From assembly GCA_963930645.1 (NCBI GenBank), contig OZ005662.1, forward strand, positions 4,159,436-4,223,435: a stretch of 64,000 bases of DNA, in the 5' to 3' direction. The position numbers and the translations under genes were made by a program. Position 1 is the stretch's first letter, and every line of letters begins with the position of its first letter. Source of the stretch: Salticus scenicus. Its lineage: Eukaryota > Arthropoda > Arachnida > Araneae > Salticidae. The notes beneath the pieces were generated by a model. That model made no database searches. It saw nothing but the letters and a program-made list of their open reading frames with translations, and was not told the origin of the DNA. Positions 20,766 to 32,866 of this stretch are shown here, piece after piece.

Positions 20766-21117
20766 AATTTACGCTTTTATTGGACTATCTTGCTAAAGCA
20801 CTTGAATTTAGAATTCCCCATTACATTGTACAGCTATATTCCCCAAAATTAAAATTACTTCAAGTAAAAGTACATATTTAAATTTTCAGAAAGTCTGTAC
20901 TTTCACTTTCAGATTGTTAAAGAAGAAGGGAAAAAAAATTTTAAATGTTCAATTATTTAAAGTTTTTGATTTTGTGCTTTAGAAAAACTTAACTTTTAAT
21001 TAAAGAATTTTAATAAATAATCTAAAATTTTCTTTCTTATCTGAACAGAATATTAAAATATAAAATAAGTAAAAAGTATACAAAGAAAAAAACATAAATT
21101 CGTTTTGAATTATTACT
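20230..21117. other. AT-rich intergenic DNA
   Basis: No gene recognised. A (TA)n tract lies near 20744-20765. ORFs at 20405-20632 and 20678-20881 show no family features. Confidence 0.4.
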
Positions 21118-21990
21118 TTCTTCTATATTAAATAGAAGGAAGTATTGGATTCGTAAAAAAATTTTCAACTTCCAGTTTTCAGTGGATTTATGCATTTTGA
21201 GGGAACCAGAACACAATTTGACCATTTTTAGAAAATGTTTGTCTGACAAAAATTTTGTGTAGCAGCTCTAGTTCAAGAGTTAATGCGCAGAATTTCATAT
21301 AATTTTATACTTAGTTACACCTTAACAAAAAAATAAGTGCCAATCAACATTTGGTGCAAATCACTCAACAGGTGACGCTGCTATACTGTGACTTCTCCTA
21401 TTTAAAGGAAGACTATATATATCAGCTTCTACTGTGTATAATTTAAAAAAAGTTATGTCACAGGGTTATTACGAAACATATTTATTTAATTTCTTTGTAT
21501 ATCATCCAATGGGTGGTGCTGCTATGCTGCAATTTTTCGGTGATTGGGGAAGTTATATCTCGGATTCATTTGTGTAAATTGCACAAAATTTGGTATGTGA
21601 GAAGGCCATTCTTATAAAACATCATGTTGATTCAATTTTTGGTGCATATTGTTGAATAGGTGGCTGTAATGTACTTTGTGAATAAGAAGGCTAAATCTCA
21701 ACATTTATAATATTTAACTGCATTTAACTTATATGCAAGATAAACAATATGAGAACGAAAGCTTGTTTAATTTGGTTGTCTATCGACCAACAGGTGGCGC
21801 AGCTGTTTCTCACCTTCTATGATTCTCCGCAGGGCTACAACTCAAAATCTTTTGATTAAAATCTCACTAAACATCATATCAGTGAGAAGATATGATAAAG
21901 AGTTTTCGGTGCATGTTAAACAGCATGTAGCGTTGTTATATAGAGTGATATAGAAGAAAGTTTTGTGATGGCCATAACATACTAGTTTAA
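21118..21990 (+). repeat. CAGGTGGCG repeat element, plus-strand copy
   Basis: The left flank (ATAGAAGGAAGTATTGGATT, TTTTCAACTTCCAGTTTTC) is followed by four diverged monomers of about 130-170 bp. Each is marked by a core such as CAACAGGTGACGCTGC, CCAATGGGTGGTGCTGC, GAATAGGTGGCTG or CAACAGGTGGCGCAGC, then by AAGG-rich and GCACAAAATTTGGT strings. It ends in AAGTTTTGTGATGGCCATAA, then CATACTAGTTTAAAG. Inverted copies follow at 22408-23480 and 23508-23676, so this is a dispersed element with internal monomers and not a local satellite. No coding function is supported. Confidence 0.75.
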
Positions 21991-22407
21991 AGGGGGTTTT
22001 TTTGCTTTCTTTTTAGCTCTTGTGCCTGCCGGATATGGATATTCGGCATTAGATTTTTTTTTTTTTGTATATTTCTTTTCTTTTCCTTTATTAAAAAAAA
22101 AAAAAAAAAAAAAAACAGATTTCATATACTATTCTTTTAAAAACAGTTTAAATATAATTTACTTAAACATATTTAATATTTTATTTATTTGTGCAATATT
22201 ACCATGAAGAATAAAACTTTAAGCCAAACATACTCATTCCTACACTTGCAGTTTGTCATGAAAAGTATTGTCACAAAAAGATAGGTTTTGTTCAAAATTA
22301 TAAAACTAAAACTTATTATTATACATATTTTTTACGATACTAGTATTAAAAAAATGAAATAAAATATTTTTCTAATCTAATCATAGTTGAAGGGTTATTT
22401 TCATAGA

Positions 22408-23480
22408 AAATTATTATGTTGTGGCCATCACAAAACTTTCTGCTATATCATTCATACATAACAGTGCTACTTACTGTTTAAATTGTACAAAAGTTTAACC
22501 AAAGCTTCTCAAAATAAATATTTTGCATATGTAGTTCGGTGCAATTTTACTCAACACATGCTGAGATATAGGCTTGTGAAAAATCATAACAGCAGCTCCA
22601 TCTATCGGATGATATACACCTAAATAAGGCCGGCATTCGTTTTCATAATGGTTGTCTTACAAGTTGGTTGTCTTATCAAGTATTGTCTTATCAATGGTTG
22701 TCTTATCAAGTTTATGCACTTATATCATAGAACTTGAGACTTAGCCTATTCATGAGGTAAATTGCAGTGCAGTATTGCCACCTGTTGGCCGATATAGACC
22801 CAAAATAAATTGCAATAGTGTTTCATAATGGCTGGCTCTCTCACATACCAAGTTTTGTGCAATTATATACAATAGAATCTGAGTTATAGCCTTCTCCTTT
22901 TGGGGGGAAATTTCCGTATAGCAGCATTACCTATCGGTCAGCATGCACCCCGATTGAATCAGCATAATTCCTCATAATGCCCTTCTAACATAAAGTTTCA
23001 TGTAATTTTATGCAACAGAACCTAAGATATGGCCTTCCCTAAAATTGCAAAAAACACTGTATAGTCAGCACTACCTGCTGAATGATTGGCACCAAAAGTT
23101 GATAGGCACTAAGCCAACGTGCATGTACATATATGTTTCTATAAAATTCTGTGCAGTAGTTCCTGAGATATAGCCTTCCTTTAAGTTGCATAAATCGGAG
23201 TACGGCAGCATCACTTGTTGAGCCATATGCACCAAAAGTTGATAGGCACTGATTCATGTCATGGTGCAACTACATTACTACATATAAATTTATATGTAAT
23301 TAATTATACGCAGTAGTTTCAGACGTACAGCTGGACAGAATTTTTATCACATACACACGACATTTTTTTAAAAATTGATCAAACCAGGTTTTGGGCTTCT
23401 TAAAATGTGTAGTACATACATCGAAAACGAGAAGTTGAAAATTTTTATGAATACAATACTTTCTTTTAAGACATTTATAT
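22408..23480 (-). repeat. CAGGTGGCG repeat element, minus-strand copy
   Basis: Read on the minus strand it begins AGAAAGTATTGTATTC and TTTTCAACTTCTCGTTTTC near 23475. It runs through about five or six monomers with cores such as CAACAAGTGATGCTGCC, CAGCAGGTAGTGCTG, GATAGGTAATGCTGC and CAACAGGTGGCAATAC, and ends GTTTTGTGATGGCCACAACA near 22425. The order and ends equal those of the plus copy at 21118-21990, making a large imperfect inverted pair around 22.2 kb. The 76-codon minus ORF at 23039-23269 is an accidental reading of two monomers. Confidence 0.72.
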
Positions 23481-23507
23481 AAGGAAACAAAAAAGAAAGA
23501 AAAAAAA

Positions 23508-23676
23508 ACTTTAAACTAGTATGTTATGGCCATCACAAAACTTTCTTCTATATCGCTCTATATAACAACACTGCATGCTGTTTAACATGCACAGAAAACA
23601 CTTTATCATATCTTCTCACAATAAAGATTTTAGATATGGTGTTTAATGAGATTTTAATCAAAAGATTTTGAGTTGT
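23508..23676 (-). repeat. CAGGTGGCG repeat element, 3' end only, minus strand
   Basis: CTTTAAACTAGTATGTTATG through CTTTCTTCTATATCGCTC to ATTTTAATCAAAAGATTTTG is the reverse complement of 21838-21990 with few differences. It abuts the Tc1 inverted structure that begins at about 23677. Confidence 0.8.
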
Positions 23677-24300
23677 TGATAATACGGAATGAAATTTGTT
23701 GGACACATACATTATAGTAGGAAGAACAACTGATTAAAATTTCAGGAAATTTGGAGTAATATGTACTGAGAAAACAGTGCATAAAGCAACGACCTCTGTG
23801 TGCAATAACAGCACATATCTGCCTATGCATTGAATCGAGGAGCGATTGGATGACATGTACGGGTAGAGCACTTCATGAAGTTTTAACACGATGCCACAAT
23901 TCATCGATCGAAGTTACTGGTGAGTGATGGAGGGGCCAGTCGCTTTTCAACGATTAAACAGTCATTTACATTAGTGCGAGATCAGGAGAACGCGCTGGCC
24001 AGAGCAACAGTCGAACACATTCGGCATCAATGAAGGTACAGACAATATGGACAACTTGCGGTCGTGCATTGTCCTGCTTAAATGTTGCGCTTCGGAGGCA
24101 CTGAGCTATGGGCCTTAACTCGTCAGAAATGTAATAGCTGGTATTCAGAGTGGCGGGAATGAAAACAAGAGGTGACCGGGACATGTATCCAATGGTATAA
24201 CATACCATCAATCCAGGTGGTGACTCAGTATGCGGCTACCAAAATTCTGATTACTCTCAAAACTGCATCACTGATATGGGTGCCATTAATGTGTGATCAA
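23677..24300 (-). pseudogene. Tc1-like transposase relic, left arm of inverted duplication
   Basis: On the minus strand an open stretch (24211 down to about 23966) reads MVCYTIGYMSRSPLVFIPA, then TFKQDNARPQVVHIV and LLLWPARSPDLALM. These are the Tc1/mariner blocks G(Y/A)ISxxSRTPLV, FQQDNARPH (second catalytic Asp) and LPWPARSPDLSPIE. The PIE Glu is missing and the Trp after it is a stop, so the enzyme is dead. Only the C-terminal half is present. The 3' flank ends near GTCCAACAAATTTCATTCCG read on the minus strand. It pairs as an inverted repeat with 24590-25010. Confidence 0.8.
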
Positions 24301-25010
24301 CGATGAACCTGGACACAGGATTGGCGTGAAGTCACTTTTCAGACAAATCACAATCCTGTTTACAGAATCAAGATTGCCTTATCCGTATTTAACGGCCTTA
24401 TGAATAATGCACATTGCCAACTGGGATTCGACATCATCATACTGCCCATCATTTGCAAAGGTGTTATGGGTTCCCATTGGATACACGCCTCGATTACTTC
24501 ATGTTCGTATTCCTGGCACTCTGAACAGCGGCCATTAAATTTCTGATGAGTTACGGCCCGCCCCTCTGCCCTGTATTCGAGGCCTCCGTAGCGCAAAATT
24601 TATGCAAGATAATGCACGACCGCAAGTTGTTTGTATTGTCTGGACCTTCTTTGATACAGAATATGTTCGACTGTTGCTCTGGCCAGCGCATTCTCCTGAT
24701 CTCACACCAATGAAAATGACTGTTTAATCTTTGAAAGCGACTGGCCCCCCCACCACTCACCAGTAACTTCGATCGATGAATTGTGGCATCGTGTTAAGAC
24801 TTCAGGAAGTGCTCTACCCGTACATGTCATCCAATCGCTGCTCGATTCAATGCATAGGCAGATATGTGCTGTTATTGCTCACAGAGGTCTCTGCTTTATG
24901 TACTGTTTTCTCAGTACATATTACACCAAATTTCCTGAAATTTTAATCAATTGTTCTTTCTACTATAATGTATGTGTCCAACAAATTTCATTCCGTTATT
25001 ATCATTCCTT
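24300..25010 (+). pseudogene. Tc1-like transposase relic, right arm of inverted duplication
   Basis: The plus strand across frames reads VTFSDESQSCLQNQD (near 24335-24370), then LDYFMFVFLALLNSGH, then FMQDNARPQVVCIV, LLLWPAHSPDLTPMKM and a stop in place of Trp. These are Tc1 blocks in order. It runs slightly further 5' than the left arm and includes the first-Asp region (SDES). The final catalytic Glu of the DDE triad is Lys here. The end AATTTCATTCCGTTATTATC near 24985-25005 mirrors 23680-23700. The stop in TV*SLK is shared with the left arm, so both arms derive from an already broken copy. Confidence 0.8.
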
Positions 25011-25040
25011 CTTGGTGTTGCATTTTCAACGTCGAGCAGT

Positions 25041-25480
25041 GTATATGGGAAGATTTGATCTGGCCAACCAAAGAAGAAAATGTTATGGAAACAGCAAGAA
25101 AATCGATGGAATGGTGATACTATCTATTTTGTTTTTTTGTTGGATACAACCTTTGTAAATTCTTTTATTACTAGCAAATCCATGCAAATTTAACGCAGTT
25201 TCTTTCTTTTTTTTTTTTTTTTTTCCCCTTCAAAATTAGAAACTTATAAGACCAATTTCACCAACCAATTAAAATTTTAATTCACCAGAAGCCAAATTAT
25301 TATTAAGACGGAGTACTATTTGTTTCAATACAGAGATTTTGTAGGCCAGTTTTGTGTAACACCAGAATAAATTAGAAACATCAGCTCTATCGTTACAAAT
25401 TCAGTACCAAATGAAAGAGGCGATTTTTTTTAATCCAGAGGTGCAAACAATCTTTCAACACGATAATTAGATTTTTTTTT
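25041..25480 (+). repeat. Dispersed repeat, copy 2 (pair with 11258-11735)
   Basis: Same order and orientation of blocks as at 11258: GTATATGGGAAGATTTGATC, GTTGGATACAACCTTTGTAA, CCAATTTCACCAACCAATTA, TTCACCAGAAGCCAAATTAT, CAGAGGTGCAAACAATCTTT. The left edge follows directly on the Tc1 inverted structure. Confidence 0.75.
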
Positions 25481-26184
25481 AACTAACTGAAATATGAAAT
25501 TTAGGTGGTAACACTTCATTTTATTTCATTTTTGTCATTTTAAAAATGCGTGGCCCAGTTTTACGATCAAAAAGCAAGATGAAATAAAATCTTTTTGTAA
25601 AAAAAATAGAACCGACTCCAAAGAGCAACTACTATTCAAAAAACTAAAAAAAAAAAAAAAAAAAAAAAATGGTATGAAATGAAGCTGTAAATTGCGCCTA
25701 AAAGTATAAAATAATTTCCTTCGCCAAACAACCTCTTCTTTCTAAGGGGTTCAAGTTCATTTTTCAGCAAATTTAGAAGAAAACCACAGAAAACTCTGAA
25801 TTGCTAAGCCAATAAATTTGACATAGATTTGTTTCAGTTAAAAGTAAAAGTAATTAAAATTTCAAATAATTAATTTTTATTTTAAAAAATACTTAAATTA
25901 TTTATATTTTGTTACATTTTCTAATTTTCTTTCTTTCTTTTTCTTATTTAATTATTTTAGATAGTTTGTATTAATGGCAACTACTCCTTATACATTTCTA
26001 CTTTTATAAATGCTTTCTTTTATTTTAAGACTTTTTATTTTATTATTATTTTTTTTTTTGAACACTATAATAATATATTTTAAACAGGCTCCTAGACCAA
26101 AGTGGAGTGTCTTCGTTGTGTCCTAGTCAGTCTTTATGCGAGTTTCGGAGAAAACTAGGGAAAATTTCGAACAACTAGGCAGAG
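25481..26184. other. AT-rich intergenic DNA
   Basis: A poly-A run near 25646-25668 and T-rich tracts. Nothing else recognised. Confidence 0.4.
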
Positions 26185-26255
26185 CAGCATGACCTGAGAT
26201 TGAACCCGGCACTTTTTGTCTGTCAGTGCCGTCAGTGGTACATAGAAAAAAAAAA
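26185..26255 (-). repeat. Possible tRNA-derived SINE relic
   Basis: The minus strand carries a B-box-like GTGCCGGGTTCAATCTCAGG preceded by a weak A-box-like CCACTGACGGCACTGAC. Cloverleaf pairing is poor. It may be a SINE head or chance. Confidence 0.35.
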
Positions 26256-28288
26256 TCTTTATAAATTGACCAAGACATTTACTTTTTTTCATACTAATTA
26301 TGTTTTATAAGGCAGGGGGAAAATGATGAAGTGAGGGCTTTGTATGTGAAGTAACAATTGCACAAAAATTTTGATAAATGACAGTCATATCTTGTACATT
26401 TTTACATTTATTTTTTGCATTTTTATTTTTCCTAGAGCTTTATTTTTCGCTTTAGCAGAAGAGTATTCAAGGACAAAGTATTTTCTAGCCTATTATACTA
26501 AATATGTAATTTAAATTATTTAAAATTAATTAAATTAACGCTGCCTCCTATGTTTTCAATGCATATCGTGCACATCACTGATCAGTTTTGCCCTCTAGTG
26601 AACACTTGGTCAACTAAAAGCTGAAGTTCCTGTTATATCTTCGCTTACTCTGTGATTTTTGCAGAATTCTTTACACTTTTCTCTGCTGCTTCCACTTCCA
26701 ACCAACCAATCAACTGATAAACGTCCTCGTCCAGTTTTTTGTTTATTTAAGAATAACATTCTATTTCATTTTATATATACACGAAGAATATCATACGGTG
26801 GTTGTTACATTAAAAAAAAAAAAAAAAATGTTAACCGAAAATATTATTCCTATTTCAAATTTCAGGTAATTGAAACTGGAATCCGTATTTTTGTATATTT
26901 GCTTTATTGTTGTTGTGGTTGTGGAAAGCAAGAATATCTTGTTAATACTAGATAATTTTATAGATTGATAATAATTACAACTTTAAGAATTATGTTTTTG
27001 CTAAACAAATATTTCAATAAAATAAATTTAAAATATTTGTAAAGTGATGTTAAAGGATACTGTAATCTGAATTGATCAACATGGTAAATCAAGTGATAAT
27101 CAAGCGAATCCGCTTATGTTGTAATTAACAAATTGAATTATTTTAATAAATAAGAACAGCATCGGTTTTATTCCGCATTTCTTTTGTTAAATGTGTGTCA
27201 GTTACTGAAAAATCAAAGATTTCACTTCGTTTTGTGAAAAGTACTAAAATGCAAGATTACTATTTATGCAAGACTTTTATATCATCATTCAATATAGCTG
27301 TATAAGATAGTTTTAAAGATGTCCTGAAGATATCTTGTTTTATTTGTTGTTACTTAACCTATGGTTTGAGATATTCTTATTTTAAAACTTCAGTTATTTT
27401 ATCACTGTTTGCTGAAATATTTGTTTTCTAATATTACAATTATCTCATCATCTTCTTAGATAAAACTGGGGAGGTTTGATCCGTTTTTGTATTTATTTAT
27501 TTTTTTTTTTTTCTGGATAATTTTTATTTTTTTTTTGTAAATGTGTTTGAAACAACAAAAATAGGATAATTATAGGTATTTTTTGAACATTTATTTTATT
27601 TCATAAAAAGACCTAGCATAGGCCCACTTTGTCATAATAATAATAATAATAAAAGTAAATATTCTAGAAACCCCAAAAAAAATTAAATAAAAATGTCAAA
27701 ACTTATTGTCGTTCAGAGAGTTTTACCTAACATTGTATGTTTTCACAACTTTTTAACAAAACCTTCTTTATCAGTAGTGTTTTTGTCAGCTTTTTCAGGC
27801 AACTATTATAAAGTTACTAATATTTGATCACCCCTTTTTTTTCTCAAAAAGTTCATTTCAAATTCAGAAACAAAATTTATGTTTCATAATTTTTCAAACA
27901 AAATAAGTGATTTATTATATTTTTAGTCCCAGAAATTTCACAATGAAAAACAGTTTTTTATGAATTTTTAACCAGATCTTTTTGCGAATTGTCTTAAATT
28001 AAAACTAATATTTTATAGAAGGTGGATGCTGTTAAGAAGCAAATGAAAACATTTAGCTCAATGTGCTCTAGAACCAAAAAAAAAAAAAAAAAAGAGAAAA
28101 TATAATACTATAACTAATTATTATTATTATTTTAAACTAGAAAAGTTTTTAAAAAGTCCTTGAAATTATCATCATGAAAGAAACAAAATCATATATATAT
28201 ATATATATATTTTTTTCCCCTTGAGAAAGGAGGAGTTTTGAGATAAGCAGATTGATTATAAAATTTAGTTCACATTCCACTTTAAATA
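26256..28288. other. AT-rich intergenic DNA
   Basis: No gene recognised. The ORF at 26659-26955 contains a poly-Lys stretch from a poly-A run and shows no family features. (TA)n lies at 28192-28210. Confidence 0.45.
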
Positions 28289-28621
28289 CAGTACAGGATC
28301 CATTATCCGGCAATCGCAGGACCGACCTGATCTTGCTTATTAGAATTTTCTGGATATCGACCCCTGCCAAAAACGGAAATATCATGTCTGCAAAAGCTAC
28401 CCTCCAGTCCCCTACCTTCCTTTAACCATAAAATAACTTACCAATAAACTGTACTGATAACTTAAATAATGCATTAGAAAAAAAAAGTAAATGAAGTGTA
28501 CTTACTTATCTGTAAAAGAAATTACTACAGTAGGGAACCAATTATTTGGAATGGTTCGGACAAGACTGTTCTGGACAAGTGGTTTCTTACAAAAGCATTA
28601 ATTACTTTTAGAATGCATATA
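28289..28621. mobile_element. pogo/Tigger-like element ends (fragments)
   Basis: TA followed by CAGTACAGGATCCATTATCC at 28289 resembles the ends of the 167-1041 element. A second TA-flanked end, CAGTAGGGAACCAATTATTT, lies at 28528. Similar TTATCCAGAA / TTCTGGATAA stretches recur at 29686-29715 and 30244-30290, so this is probably an older pogo-like element of about 2 kb broken by later insertions. The right end was not found. Confidence 0.5.
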
Positions 28622-29277
28622 CAGTAGAGAGTCAAAAATCCACATAGCTTGGGACTAGAGGTTGTGCGGATTTTAGGATTTGGTGGATTTTGGAGCCTCT
28701 AAGAAATCCTTTTCAGTTTGAATAATAAAAGTAGAATATTAATCAAACTAAACATATACCAGTGAATAATAAAACAATTTCACATGTATATTAAATTATT
28801 AGGTGCATAAGAATAACACTGAACATTAAAAAAATATTTATAATGAAAACAATAAATAAAAATGAAAAAATAACTCAAATTTAGACAAAATCAGTTCATA
28901 TGCAGTTTGTTTTAAGCTACACCTGAACATGCACACATACATTATTGAATTTTTTTTTTTTTTTTTTTTTTTTAAATCTATTATAAATAGTCATCAATTC
29001 TTAAGTATTGTATAATGTATTCTTAAGTATAATCTATTAATTCTATAGTATAATCTATTTTTAAGTATAATATAATGTAGATAATTTGTTTATCAGCAAC
29101 TTGGTTCTTGCAGTTTTTCATATTTTTATTATTATAATCATAAAATGCAAGCACAAAATCTGCATTCAAGATCTTTTACAAAAATTCTGATTTGCAGTTT
29201 TGGAACTTAAATTTCATTGTTTGTATCTGAAAAGCTGTGCGGATTTCAGACTTCGGCGGATTTCTGGCTCTCTACTG
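28622..29277. mobile_element. pogo/Tigger-like MITE, 656 bp, TA target duplication
   Basis: TA (28620-28621) then CAGTAGAGAGTCAAAAATCC on the left. The right end read in reverse is CAGTAGAGAGCCAGAAATCC, followed by TA (29278-29279). GCGGATTT / AAATCCGC strings near both ends extend the inversion. No coding capacity. It lies inside the older pogo-like debris. Confidence 0.85.
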
Positions 29278-31521
29278 TAATTCTGATATTTTAAATCTAA
29301 AATTAACATTTTAAATAATTAATAAGATTAATTATTAAATTAAACAATATAAAGTTGTAAAATAATTTTCAATTAAGATACATTATTAATCAGAATTTGA
29401 AATTGATAGAAAATATCTTTGAAACTTGTTAACTTTACATAAAAATCAAAATCTGCCCAAATCTAAACGCTTTTAACCAAGATTAGCCAATAATTTTAAA
29501 ACATTAAATATTATTTAAATAAGGATTAGAAAATTAAAGACCTGACTTTATATGCATTTTTTTTTTTAAATTCTTTTGTGAAAATTATTTTTTACATCCA
29601 TGAAAATTCAAAATATTCATACATTATTAAAGATAATGTGATTTGATTTATCACCTTTCTCTACCCACCTCCAAAAAGATAAATTCAGTACAGGATCAAT
29701 TATCCAGAATCCATTTTACCCAACCCTTTCAAGATAACTTAAATTGCTGTTATGTGATATCATGTAGTGGCGACATCTATTAATATTTTCGAAAAAAAAA
29801 AAGCTATCAGTGCAAGTTAACGTTATGATATCGAATTATTAGCAACTAAAATACGTTATGACAGGTAATTGCGCATTATATTTACACTCAAAAACCACAT
29901 AATGAAAAAAGGAAATATATGTATATATATATATTCACTATATGTATTTGTTATAATATAGAAATAATTTAACATTTAGAATTTGAAAAAATGATGTTTC
30001 AACCTGTACTTCTTACCAAGTAAATAAATAAATAAATACTACTACTTTTAAAATATAACAAAATAAAATGTACTTTATTATTATTATTAAATTTTTTGTC
30101 TACTTTATTTGTTTTAAATTACTTAGAATGCTAGACCACTTATTGCTTTAAAAAAAAAAAAAAATACCTAAGAAAAAAAAAGCCTTATGTATGTTTTTAT
30201 TTTCTTAATATAAATATCAAAAGTTAATTGTCTGAAAATATAATTCTGGATAACTGGTTTTCCAGATAAATGGATTCTGGATAAATGTTTCATTTGTTTT
30301 TGTTTTGCTTCAACGAACTTAGAATGCAGAAGCAGAAAGGGGATACAATTCAATGTATCGACACTTTCAACTGGTAACTTTTTCATATTGGAACTTCATA
30401 TTTATGTTTCTGAACTTTGTTTTTGTTTGCACGCGGAATTGGATAGGAATGTTTTTGATTTTTTGAAAGAATGGTTTTGCGACCATTTTTCAAATTTTAT
30501 ATTTCAGCTAAGCTTTGATAAGTGAGAGGGCATCCATTGGCGATTCATTACGTAATGATGCGATTTGGTATATCATACACTTTTTACTGATAATCTTTTC
30601 TCATTAGAACTTCGTTTTTTCATCTTGAAGTTGGAACTTTGTTTTTGATTTCACACAGCACTGGCCACTCGTTTGTGTTTGTTGTACAGGATTGGTTCTT
30701 TTTCCTTCATGGTAAAATGGAGTTTTAAAGGATTTTTTTTTTCTTCTTCAGAGCAGAATGCTTTAAAGTATAATGAAAATATCAGTTTTAAACAAGAAAT
30801 ATATTTTAAAATTTGCTTATTTTTTTTTTCTTCCAGAATGAATTTTTATTTTTATTTATTTTATTTTTTTAAGAATGAAGAATGAAAATTATGTGTCTTC
30901 TGGGATCTGCCACAATAAATTTTTTACGTCCTGCTTTCGATTTTTTGCGTAATTTACGTGCTGTAGTGCATAAGCGGCATCGCTGTTAAAGATAGATATG
31001 TCTTTATTTTCATCAGAAAATTCTTCAAATGATTCTCTTAATTTTAAACGAAAATACATAAAAAGGATTTTTATATATTTTTATTTAATTGATTCTTGTA
31101 ATGTTGAATCATCAAAAAAAGAAAGTGCTCTCATGTAGCCCCCTTTCTGCCAGTTCAGATTTTTTTCTTTTTTGGCAAAATTTTGTAAAATTACTTTTTT
31201 AATCCTTAAAAAGTGTAAAAAACTTTTTTTTTTTTACTGCTTACACAAAGGCATCATCAGACCGAGTGATGTTTTCCACTTGCTTTTCTCCACCTTTATT
31301 TTTTAGCATAAACAGCCATTCTCTGTCTAAACATGTGTGCTGTATGTTGTTCACAGCTTTGCTAGTTGTAACTATTTCAATTGCTTCTCTTATTAATGCA
31401 TATAAGTGTTATTGTAATTTGCTATTTTATGCATATTATTGAAATCTATATTAATTAGTTCTAATTTGTTAAATTGTGCAAGGGCTGCGCTTAGTTTTTT
31501 ATATTTATATTGCTAATATAT
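29278..31521. other. AT-rich DNA with old pogo-like debris
   Basis: CAGTACAGGATCAATTATCC at 29686 and TTCTGGATAACTGGTTTTCC near 30244 are pogo-like end fragments. No host gene recognised. Confidence 0.4.
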
Positions 31522-32431
31522 CAGGGTTTAAGCTGAGTAAATATTTTCTTCAGCAAAACAGCAAAAATCAGAAAAAAAGCTTTAGCAAAATGCTAAAATG
31601 CCAGACACAATAGAAAAAAAATTAATATCAGTTTACACATTATTCTAAATGCCTCAATATGTTTGATTTTCATTTGTAAATTAAACTTAAAAGTTTTTAA
31701 TCAGGTCTTTAAAGAGTTACACATAGAAGGTAATTTTTTTTTTTTTTTTTTTTTTTTTTAGTAAATGGAAAACAAAAAAGTAATTAATAATTGTATTTGC
31801 CACTGTAACCAGATCAATCGAATATAGTAGGATATACTTCACACATTTATTGGCAGACATGAAAAATATTAAACTTTTTAGATTATTACTTTATATTGTA
31901 AACTTTTTTAAAGCAATATGAACATCTTAGATACGAATTATATTATTTTTCTGGAGATGTAATTTTCACTAAGGCACGTAAAACTACATTAAGCTTATAC
32001 TGTATCTGAAAATAAAATCATAACTTACAAAAAAAAAAAAAAGAAAGTAATATAACTGAAATTTGTTTATTACTATTCAAAACCTTTTGGTTTACAATTT
32101 ATAGTATTTTTCTTTTTTTCATATTAGACCACTTTACAAATGCCTCATGTTTATTTAGGTACAAATTTACTTCCTGTAATGCGATTCTTATGCATAGTTC
32201 AGCGTTTGATTTTCCTTATATGCATGAACCAATGGATTTTTCTTGATCAATGTTGTGATTTTTTTTCCATGAAAGATTCATTATAATATTTTCTCCAAAG
32301 AATTTTTTTTTTTTTCAATTTGTGTTTAGTAAGATGCTTTAGCAAAAAAGTGAAAATGTGTTATTTCATTTTCACATTTTGGATAAGTCTTTTAGCATTT
32401 CGCGAAAAATGCTACCATAGTGGAAATACTG
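31522..32431. mobile_element. Probable hAT MITE (910 bp), near-perfect 8-bp target duplication
   Basis: Ends CAGGGTTTAAGCTGAGT (left) and, in reverse, CAGTATTTCCACTATGG (right). Subterminal motifs TTTAGCAAAATGCTAAAA and TAGCATTTCGCGAAAAATGC form inverted partners. The flanks are TAATATAT (31514-31521) and TAATATAC (32432-32439), matching at 7 of 8. No transposase. It lies 70 bp left of the next hAT element. Confidence 0.65.
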
Positions 32432-32866
32432 TAATATACTCTTTTCTTCTTTTCCAATGATGTTCTTCTTGTCATATGTATATATATAACATCCGTTATG
32501 GTAGAGGTGCACAACCTGCGGCCCGGGGGCCACATGCGGCCCAGTAGCCATCAATTTGTGGCCCGCCAAAGGACTGACATTTTAGGTCGCATAAATCGTT
32601 AGCAGGAGAAAAAAAAATAAAAAAGAGAGAAAGAAAAAATATTTATTTGTTACATTTGTAAAACTGGCATTTACAAAAACTTTTTTTTTTTTTTTTTTGA
32701 GGTGGGAAAGGATGAAAATGTTAGTTTTTATACATATTTCTGTTTGAGAGCAAAGTTTTCCATTGTATTTCTCAATAATGTAATCCACAGTATGTTCCTT
32801 AATTTTTTATTGGAAAAATCAAGGAATAATCTATTGGTAAGTGGTTATATCTTTATCTATCTAAGA

